In this document: in pieces, positions 6,581-12,242 of the stretch
How positions within the stretch are numbered: the first letter of the stretch is position 1
Layout of the letters: the number at the start of each line of letters is the position of its first letter
Origin: JAUIGE01 sp045106685
GTDB lineage: Bacteria > Bacteroidota > Bacteroidia > J057
Reading direction: 5' to 3'
Length of the DNA stretch: 13,166 nt
NCBI GenBank assembly: GCA_045106685.1
Contig: JBGCFB010000089.1
Location: 1 to 13,166 of the forward strand
Notes under the pieces: generated by a model
Seen by the model: only the letters and a program-made list of their open reading frames with translations
Told to the model about the DNA's origin: nothing
Databases searched by the model: none
Made by a program: the position numbers and the translations under genes

Positions 6581-7597
6581 TTAATTCAACAACTTCCACA
6601 CCAGCGTTTTCAAAATATGGCCGGTTCCCATTTGACTTGGGATCTGGCCTTTTATTTGGAGGTCAGCCTCCTGAATATAGGTGATATTGCGATAGACAAT
6701 TCCCAAAGAATAGTTGCGGCGGCCATTCAGTGCATCCCGCGCCTGAAAGAAGTTCATTCCCAGATTTTTACGAATCGCATTCGCATCGTTTAGTCCAGAG
6801 GCGTACACCTTGGCTATTTGATCAAAATAACGAAATAAGCCTCCCACGATAAGCACTGGCGGATTGGTTTTTGCATTTTGGGTGAGACGATCTACGATCA
6901 GATGGGCTTGGTTGACCTGGCGGATTCCCAGTGCAGAAATCAGTTCAAATACATTGAAATCCTTGTCGATATCGATCGCTTCAAAAACGGCTTCACGCGT
7001 AAGCTGGGTTTGATTTTGGGCCTGTAGAGGAATCAACAACTTCTCCAATTCATTCACCACATGACCTACACTTGTTCCAAGGTTGGTCACCAAAATATCC
7101 GGCACCTGTGGATCAGCCTGAATGCCTTTGGATTGAATAAAGGTGCTGAGCCAAGCTTTCAGATCGCGTTCGTAGAGTTTTTTTGATTCAAAAACGACGC
7201 CGCCAGCTTTTTCCAATGTAGTCGCTCCCTTTTTTCCTGCTCCTCCTTTATCGCTTTTGTGGACGATGACGAGTACCGTCGTAGCTACTGGCTTAGAAAA
7301 GTACTTTACGAGTTTCGTCCATTCTGCTTTTGGCAAGCGGTGAGCTTCTTTCAGCATGACCAAACGGCGTGAGGCCATCATGGGAAAGCTGCGACAAGCG
7401 GTCATGACCGCGTTGGCGGTAGTCTCTGCACCGAATAGCACTTCCTTATTAAAGGAATCCTCCCCAGGCTGCAAGGCATGCGCCTCCACAGTGCTTGCCA
7501 GTGTGTCGATGAACCATGACTCAGGTCCATGCAGATAATACACGGGAGCAAACTGCCCGCTCTCTACCTGTTTTTTAAGCGCTGAAAAAGAAGTCAT
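6581..7597 (-). CDS. holA: DNA polymerase III, delta subunit (clamp loader)
   Basis: The delta subunit of the replicative clamp loader opens the beta sliding clamp. The 338-residue product has the family's usual length and pattern: FAPVYYLHGPESWFID (16-31) replaces the Walker A region of true AAA+ ATPases, as is normal for delta. RRLVMLKEAHRLPK (77-90), FELISALG at 217-224, the NELEKLLIPL helix (182-191) and the C-terminal collar helices (LIVGGLFRYFDQIAK, 249-263; HILKTLVWKLLN, 327-338) are all visible. ATG 7597 is chosen because MTSFSALKK fits the family. The frame is open to an ATG at 7633, but that extension (KSRSDFVYICH) is the reverse reading of a palindrome. holA stands alone on its strand, divergent from the S9 peptidase and convergent with the membrane gene. 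Confidence 0.93.
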   Translation of the reverse strand: MTSFSALKKQVESGQFAPVYYLHGPESWFIDTLASTVEAHALQPGEDSFNKEVLFGAETTANAVMTACRSFPMMASRRLVMLKEAHRLPKAEWTKLVKYFSKPVATTVLVIVHKSDKGGAGKKGATTLEKAGGVVFESKKLYERDLKAWLSTFIQSKGIQADPQVPDILVTNLGTSVGHVVNELEKLLIPLQAQNQTQLTREAVFEAIDIDKDFNVFELISALGIRQVNQAHLIVDRLTQNAKTNPPVLIVGGLFRYFDQIAKVYASGLNDANAIRKNLGMNFFQARDALNGRRNYSLGIVYRNITYIQEADLQIKGQIPSQMGTGHILKTLVWKLLN

Positions 7598-7601
7598 GTG
7601 G

Positions 7602-7633
7602 CAAATATACACGAAATCGCTGCGCGATTTCAA
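7602..7633 (-). promoter_or_regulatory. Candidate promoter of holA, hairpin in the spacer
   Basis: The minus strand has an exact TAnnTTTG box, TATATTTG, at 7609-7602. A TTG lies at 7633-7631, 21 bases upstream, where the -33 element is expected. The 19-base palindrome 7613-7631 fills the spacer. The -7 box ends only 4 bases before the ATG at 7597, so a transcript from it would be leaderless or nearly so. Confidence 0.4.
7613..7631. repeat. Left hairpin of the inverted pair
   Basis: GAAATCGC, loop TGC, GCGATTTC is a perfect 8-bp stem. It matches the right hairpin 7835-7853 apart from two outer base pairs, which differ on both sides so that pairing is kept. It sits just upstream of the holA -7 element. 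Confidence 0.8.
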
Positions 7634-7834
7634 TGAAGAAAAATCACTTCGTGATTTTAAGGAAGAGTTTTCGCTTTGCGATGTAGTGAAGCAGATTCGC
7701 TTCGCTCAGTGATTTTGCCCCAGATGATAAATCATCGGGCAATAGTGAAAAAAAATAATGTCGAAGCCTTGAGAAACTGGAAAGCTTCACTGCCGAGGCG
7801 CTTCACCATCGAGCCGAAGGCGAGATACTTCACT

Positions 7835-7853
7835 AGAATCGCGCAGCGATTCT
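7835..7853. repeat. Right hairpin of the inverted pair
   Basis: AGAATCGC, loop GCA, GCGATTCT is a perfect 8-bp stem. It lies immediately before the TATATTTA box that precedes the S9 peptidase gene, mirroring the left hairpin before holA. Confidence 0.8.
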
Positions 7854-7856
7854 GCG

Positions 7857-7864
7857 TATATTTA
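7857..7864 (+). promoter_or_regulatory. Candidate -7 promoter element of the S9 peptidase operon
   Basis: TATATTTA differs from TAnnTTTG only at the last base and ends 20 bases before the ATG at 7885. No TTTG is found at the expected -33 distance, because the spacer there is the palindrome 7835-7853. It would drive the three-gene secreted cluster. Confidence 0.35.
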
Positions 7865-7884
7865 CCGCTCAAAACAAAAATTGA

Positions 7885-10020
7885 ATGAAACAAACAATCA
7901 TAACCTTCATTGCAATCCTTTTCCTTGTTCCTGGTTTTGCCCAAAACAAGATGCTCGAAGTCCGCGACTGTGTTAACCCACGTACGGCTTATCCTAATAG
8001 TAAACGACAGCTCAGCTGGCGTGGAGACGGAAACAACTATTGCTACGTCGATTATAGCACCAATACGCTGATGGAAGGGAGCAATGGTGGCTCTGAGTCA
8101 AGTCTGCTCAGCATGGACAAGATCAATGAAGGGTTTGATGGCGAAAATAAATTAAAGCGCTTTCCATATATCACCTGGGAAGATGCTAATCATTTCACTT
8201 TTACGCATGCCGAAGCTTTCTACCGATATCATATTGAGAGTGGTGAACTAACCAAGCTTGCTCCGGTATATGAGGGCGCAGAATTCCTCGAAACTTCTTC
8301 TTCAGGCAATGTCGCTTTTAACAAAAATAACAACCTCGTCATCATCAAAAGTGGTACAGAAGTGCCTTACTATGTTGCAGAAGATGGCTCACGCGAACTC
8401 ACCTACGGCAAGTATGCTCACCGTCGTGAGTTTGGCATAACAAAAGGTCTCTTCTGGTCACCAAATGGCCAGAACCTTGCCTTCTACCGCGTAGATCGCA
8501 GCATGGTGACCGATTATCCACTCGTGGATTATAGCGTTACTCCGGCTAAAGCACAGCCTACCAAGTATCCAATGGCTGGTATGGCTAGCCATCAGGCGAC
8601 ACTTGGTATTTACAATACAAAGACTGACAAGATGGTATATCTGGAAACAGGTAAACCAGTAGAAAAATACCTTACCAACATTACCTGGAGCCCGAGCGGT
8701 GATCAGATTTATGTAGCGATTGTTAATCGTGATCAAAATCATATGGAGCTTGCTTCTTTTGATGCGAACACGGGCAAAAAGATCACGATCCTTTTCGAAG
8801 AAAAACAAGACAAATATGTAGAGCCTGAGCACGGACCGATATTCTGCTTTAAAAACAATCCTGACCAATTTATCTGGTTCAGTGAGCGCAGTGGCTATGA
8901 CCACCTTTACCTCTATGACACCAAGGGCAGCATGAAAAAGCAGCTCACCAAAGGTGACTGGGAAGTAACAGAAGTACTCGGAATGGCTCCTGATGGCGAA
9001 ACACTCTACTTCATGGCTACGAAAGAAAGTCCGCTGGAAAGACATGCTTACTCAGTGAATGTCAATTCAGGAAAAATAAAGAAAATCACCCAGGAAAAAG
9101 GAACACACCGTTGTTCACTTAGTGCAGACGGAGACTATCTGATCGACTCGTACAGCAGCCGCGAAGTTCCTAATGTTCAGCAGGTTATTCGTACCAAAAA
9201 TGGCAAGCAAAGCGCGGCTATCCACACAGCCGAAAATCCGCTTAAGGATTACAAGCTTGGTGAGATGAGCTTTGTCGAAATTGATGGAGCGGATGGAACC
9301 AAACTGTATGGTCGTCTGATCAAGCCTGTTGATTTTGATCCGAATAAAAAATATCCTTCTGTAACCTATGTATATGGTGGGCCTCATGTGCAACTCGTAA
9401 CCGAAAGCTGGAACGGTGGTGCGCAGCTATTTTTGCAGTATCTAGCCAGCCAGGGCTATGTAGTTTTCACACTCGACAGTCGTGGTTCAGGACACCGTGG
9501 TTTGGCGTTTGAGCAAGCTACATTTCGTAATCTTGGAACAGAGGAAATGAAAGACCAGCTTAAAGGTGCAGAGTACCTCAAATCGCTTTCATATGTCGAT
9601 GCTGATCGCATGGGCATGAGTGGCTGGAGCTTTGGTGGATACATGACTTCTACGATGATGCTTCGCCAGCCTGGCACGTACAAAGTAGGTGTAGCAGGTG
9701 GCCCAGTTGTAGACTGGAAATTCTATGAGGTTATGTACACTGAGCGTTACATGGATACACCAAAAGCAAACCCGGAAGGCTACAAAGAGACAAGCTTGTT
9801 GAGCCATGTTGAGAACCTGGAAGGTCGCTTGTTGATCATCCACGGCTTGCTCGACGATACTGTAGTGCCGCAGCACACGCGTGCGCTTTTGCGCAAGGGT
9901 GTTGAAAAAGGCAAGCACTTCGATTACTATGCATATCCTGCTCACCCTCACAATGTTAGAGGTTGGGATCGGGTGCATTTGTTGGAGAAAATGGCGCGCT
10001 ATTTCAAGGACTTCTTGTAG
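7885..10020 (+). CDS. Exported S9 family serine peptidase (dipeptidyl peptidase IV-like)
   Basis: 711 residues, starting with a signal peptide (ITFIAILFLVPGFA, cleavage near A19/Q20). It has an N-terminal eight-bladed DPP-IV beta-propeller (about 35-455) and a C-terminal alpha/beta-hydrolase domain (about 470-711). The propeller shows EFGITKGLFWSPNGQNLAFYR (182-202) and WFSERSGYDHLYLYD (331-345), both hallmark S9B stretches. The catalytic triad reads S582 in GWSFGGY, D657 in HGLLDDTV and H689 in YPAHPHN; YGGPHV (497-502) supplies the oxyanion region. Such enzymes remove dipeptides or tripeptides from N-termini, usually after proline, in the periplasm. Where human DPP-IV has tandem glutamates that hold the substrate amino group, HRREFG offers only E182, so tripeptidyl or altered specificity is possible. 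It is the first gene of a three-gene cluster. The family is secure and the substrate is not. Confidence 0.95.
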   Translation: MKQTIITFIAILFLVPGFAQNKMLEVRDCVNPRTAYPNSKRQLSWRGDGNNYCYVDYSTNTLMEGSNGGSESSLLSMDKINEGFDGENKLKRFPYITWEDANHFTFTHAEAFYRYHIESGELTKLAPVYEGAEFLETSSSGNVAFNKNNNLVIIKSGTEVPYYVAEDGSRELTYGKYAHRREFGITKGLFWSPNGQNLAFYRVDRSMVTDYPLVDYSVTPAKAQPTKYPMAGMASHQATLGIYNTKTDKMVYLETGKPVEKYLTNITWSPSGDQIYVAIVNRDQNHMELASFDANTGKKITILFEEKQDKYVEPEHGPIFCFKNNPDQFIWFSERSGYDHLYLYDTKGSMKKQLTKGDWEVTEVLGMAPDGETLYFMATKESPLERHAYSVNVNSGKIKKITQEKGTHRCSLSADGDYLIDSYSSREVPNVQQVIRTKNGKQSAAIHTAENPLKDYKLGEMSFVEIDGADGTKLYGRLIKPVDFDPNKKYPSVTYVYGGPHVQLVTESWNGGAQLFLQYLASQGYVVFTLDSRGSGHRGLAFEQATFRNLGTEEMKDQLKGAEYLKSLSYVDADRMGMSGWSFGGYMTSTMMLRQPGTYKVGVAGGPVVDWKFYEVMYTERYMDTPKANPEGYKETSLLSHVENLEGRLLIIHGLLDDTVVPQHTRALLRKGVEKGKHFDYYAYPAHPHNVRGWDRVHLLEKMARYFKDFL

Positions 10021-10526
10021 TGATTGCCATATTCCAAAGGCTTGGGCCTACTGTAATATTACTTTGTGTGATTGTTTGGGCTGATTTTGCGCATGCCCAA
10101 ACAATCACTACAGAGAAGCATTTCGGTGGTGTTCATTATTATGTTGATGGAATAAAGCTGCCACCACGCCAAGCCTACCAAAGAGTTTCGATTAATCCTG
10201 AAGCGACAGCGATCTTCAAGTCTGTAAGGCCCAAAAGAGCTGTTTCTCAAATTCTTGCAGCTTCAAGTTGCATTTTGGTCGGATTCAATATTGCCCGATC
10301 GGTATCCCCTCCCCCAGTTAGAAAAAAGCTAAGTGTTCCTTACTTATTAACGGGCGTCGGCTTAATAGCAGCTTCAATCCCATTCTACAAATCCTATCAA
10401 CAAAAGGCTGAAAAAGCAATTGCGCTTTACAACGAAGGGCTTCCCTATACTTCATCGTTTCCAAAACCGATAGAAGTCTATGTAGTCGCTGACAGATTCG
10501 GAGCAGGTTTGCAAGTTCGTTTCTGA
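10020..10526 (+). CDS. Small exported/membrane protein of an uncharacterised Bacteroidota type
   Basis: The frame is open from 9963, but that ATG lies inside the peptidase gene. GTG at 10020 shares its G with the peptidase stop (TAGTG) and gives a good signal peptide: IAIFQR, hydrophobic PTVILLCVIVWADF, AHA, then Q, with cleavage near residue 25. The 168-residue product then has VDGIKLPPRQAYQ (like the DGKKI-PxQAY start I know from hypothetical Bacteroidota proteins), two hydrophobic stretches (about 82-98, ILAASSCILVGFNIA, and 110-125, YLLTGVGLIAASIPF), and QQKAEKAIALYNEGL, matching the KKAxKAIxLYN ending of that group. No function is known to me. TAGTG overlap implies translational coupling to the peptidase. 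It ends 5 bases before the next gene. A 14-bp stem lies in its signal-peptide codons. Confidence 0.75.
   Translation: MIAIFQRLGPTVILLCVIVWADFAHAQTITTEKHFGGVHYYVDGIKLPPRQAYQRVSINPEATAIFKSVRPKRAVSQILAASSCILVGFNIARSVSPPPVRKKLSVPYLLTGVGLIAASIPFYKSYQQKAEKAIALYNEGLPYTSSFPKPIEVYVVADRFGAGLQVRF
10068..10108 (+). repeat. Strong inverted repeat within signal-peptide codons (possible attenuator)
   Basis: GTGATTGTTTGGGC (10068-10081) and GCCCAAACAATCAC (10095-10108) are perfectly complementary over 14 bp, with a 13-base loop. The RNA stem would cover codons 17-30 of the small exported gene and lie 48 bases after the peptidase stop. No T run follows, so it could act on translation or mRNA ends rather than as a standard terminator. 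Confidence 0.75.
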
Positions 10527-10531
10527 CAATC

Positions 10532-12217
10532 ATGATAGGAGCTCCATACATCTACCCTATTCTTATCACATGCCTAATCACCTCGTTTAGCCATGCTCAA
10601 TCCTGGTCATACACAGTTCGTGATGCGGCTATTTTTTCATCACCCAAAACAGCCGATCTCAACAATGACCGCTATCCCGATATCGTCATAGCAACTGGAA
10701 ATGAGGATGCCATTTCTACCGAAGGAATACTCGCGCTCGACGGCCGAAATGGACAAAAAATATGGTCCTTTCAAACACGCAATCAGGTCTATGGTTCGGC
10801 AGTGTTTCAGGATGTAAATAACGATGGCACATCTGATGTTTTTATAGGAGGAAGAAAAGGTCAGTTCTATTGTTTAGATGGAAAAAACGGCACCTTGATC
10901 TGGAGTCTTGATACAAGGCTATTTGGGCATAATTTCGACAGCCTCAAACTCAATCTGTATACGCCAGCCTGGGTACCTGATCAGGATGGTGACGGAATCA
11001 GAGACCTGGTCAATGTGTACGGCGGTGGCACGGACCGACGAGTAACAGGTTGGCTGGTGTTACTTTCTGGAAAAACGGGTCAGATACTCGCTCGTGATAC
11101 GATGCCCGATGGAATGGAAAGTTACTGTTCGCCATTAGCACATGATTTTGATGGTGATGGCGAGGTCGAAATACTCTTTGGAAGTGGCGAAGAACGCCGT
11201 GGCGGCAAGCTGTATCGCTGTTCGCTTGCACAGCTCAAGCAAGCCAATCTGGCTCAGGCAGAAATCCTCGCCGCAGATAGCCTCAAAGGCTTCATCGCAG
11301 TAAGCAGCCTCGCCGATTTCAATGGCGACGGCATCCTTGATATTGCATGTCCAGCACTTAACAAAACACTACTTGTGATCGATGGAAGTGACGGCTCCAC
11401 GATATTCAAATATGAGCGCCCAGGCTATGAGCATTACGTTACGCCCGTGATTGGCAACTTTACGAGCGACGGGACTCCTGATATTCTGTGTTCGTTCCAA
11501 AAAGGCCTTTGGCCTTTCTATCAAGGCTACAGTTTTGTATTAATCGATGGAGCCGACGGCTCAGTCGCATGGGAGCGTGACTTTGCGCGTTTTCAGCTCA
11601 CTCAACATGTTGCCTTAGACCTCAATCAAGACAGCTTTGACGAGCTTATTTTTTGCCATAATTCCGATACTGGTTTTTTCACTGTAGAATATTCACACCA
11701 GCTCCAATACATTGATTTTCAGGAAGATAGCATTCACAATTTACGGCCTGTTTTAGGAGGTTTAAATATTTTTTCTACTCCACTGATCAGCGATTTTGAC
11801 CAGGATAAACGGGTAGAAATAACCTATGGCCACACGCTTAATCCCAACACCTATTACACGGTGGATTCGGCAAGAATTGTGCATTTGGAGCTTGACTTTG
11901 AGAATGTTCCAAGTATCGCCTGGGGAGGCTATCTTGGCAATAAAGGCGATGGCATATTTCGCAGAAGGTATCTGGTTCCTGCCGGGCTTTCGCCTCCCGA
12001 TGAGGAGGCTATTAGTATTTTTCCCAACCCCAACAATGGGCAGTTTTATATTCAAAGTCGCACAGCTTCACCACAATGGAAAATCTTCAATATGCAAGGC
12101 AAGGAGGTAGGCGAAGGCATGGGCACATTTGGAGAAATACGGCTTCCTGCGGGGAGCTATTTGGTAAAAGGTCTGGATGGAAAGATTCCCTTTTCGAAGG
12201 TCATGATTGTTAGGTAG
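10532..12217 (+). CDS. T9SS-sorted FG-GAP/VCBS beta-propeller protein
   Basis: 561 residues, starting with a signal peptide (IYPILITCLITSFSHA, cleavage near A22/Q23). Eight calcium-loop repeats follow at intervals of roughly 50-60 residues: D42-D50, D94-D102, D150-D158, D205-E213, D262-D270, the degenerate N309-D317, D363-E371 and D421-E429. Between them recur PQQ-blade-like pieces (LALDGRNGQKIWSF 67-80, YCLDGKNGTLIWSL 113-126, LLSGKTGQIL 177-186, VIDGSDGSTIFKY 282-294, LIDGADGSVAWERD 337-350). The last 70 residues are a type A T9SS C-terminal domain: SIFPNPNNGQF (495-505), WKIFNMQGKEV (516-526), LPAGSYLVK (538-546). This signal routes proteins across the outer membrane to the surface or medium. 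The ligand is unknown. It starts 5 bases after the previous stop with no clear ribosome-binding site, so it is probably coupled, and ends in a palindrome. Confidence 0.9.
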   Translation: MIGAPYIYPILITCLITSFSHAQSWSYTVRDAAIFSSPKTADLNNDRYPDIVIATGNEDAISTEGILALDGRNGQKIWSFQTRNQVYGSAVFQDVNNDGTSDVFIGGRKGQFYCLDGKNGTLIWSLDTRLFGHNFDSLKLNLYTPAWVPDQDGDGIRDLVNVYGGGTDRRVTGWLVLLSGKTGQILARDTMPDGMESYCSPLAHDFDGDGEVEILFGSGEERRGGKLYRCSLAQLKQANLAQAEILAADSLKGFIAVSSLADFNGDGILDIACPALNKTLLVIDGSDGSTIFKYERPGYEHYVTPVIGNFTSDGTPDILCSFQKGLWPFYQGYSFVLIDGADGSVAWERDFARFQLTQHVALDLNQDSFDELIFCHNSDTGFFTVEYSHQLQYIDFQEDSIHNLRPVLGGLNIFSTPLISDFDQDKRVEITYGHTLNPNTYYTVDSARIVHLELDFENVPSIAWGGYLGNKGDGIFRRRYLVPAGLSPPDEEAISIFPNPNNGQFYIQSRTASPQWKIFNMQGKEVGEGMGTFGEIRLPAGSYLVKGLDGKIPFSKVMIVR

Positions 12218-12242
12218 AGAAAAGGCATGCCTTTTCTCTACC
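12213..12242. terminator. Perfect 30-bp palindrome spanning both convergent stop codons
   Basis: The 15 bases GGTAGAGAAAAGGCA (12213-12227) are followed directly by their exact complement (12228-12242). The plus-strand stop TAG is 12215-12217, and the minus-strand stop TAG is 12240-12238. As RNA either strand forms a 13-bp stem with a CAUG loop. It is the only candidate terminator between the two converging genes, whose coding regions are separated by 20 bases. Confidence 0.75.

Larger units (their letters stand above)
7603..7863. repeat. Palindrome-rich intergenic element with imperfect terminal inverted repeats
   Basis: The 287 bases between the divergent holA and S9-peptidase starts hold no credible gene. 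Both ends of 7603-7863 carry the same 29-base sequence in inverted orientation (24 of 29 identical): AAATATAC, a 4-base variable part, AATCGCTGCGCGATT, 2 variable bases. The copies are 7603-7631 and 7863-7835. Inside are the hairpins AAAATCAC-TTC-GTGATTTT (7640-7658), TCGC-TTT-GCGA (7671-7681), GAAGC/GCTTC (7688-7703), and a compound stem TTGCCC/GGGCAA enclosing GATGAT/ATCATC (7715-7742). CTTCAC also recurs at 7785, 7801 and 7828, with its complement at 7686. No target-site duplication or transposase is seen, so a MITE- or REP-like origin is only a possibility. Confidence 0.75.

Noticed and set aside
7598..7633. 12-residue N-terminal extension of holA
   Set aside because: It is the translated palindrome and promoter element; family proteins begin at MTSFSALKK.
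7613..7853. CRISPR-like array
   Set aside because: The palindromes are inverted and unequal, spacing is irregular and no cas genes are nearby.
7603..7863. Confirmed MITE insertion
   Set aside because: The inverted ends fit, but flanking bases (GTGGC on the left, ACCGC on the right) show no target duplication and no related transposase is present, so it is kept as a possibility only.
7676..7944. Two 70-residue open frames in the holA-peptidase spacer, one on each strand
   Set aside because: They are translations of the palindromic block and run into the peptidase gene; no ribosome-binding site or recognisable sequence.
8458..9045. 195-residue minus-strand open frame inside the S9 peptidase gene
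   Set aside because: Antisense shadow; composition is unlike a folded protein and the opposite strand encodes conserved propeller motifs.
9963..10019. Upstream ATG start of the small exported gene
   Set aside because: It lies within the S9 peptidase coding region and puts a Gly-rich stretch before the signal peptide; GTG 10020 gives a proper signal sequence.
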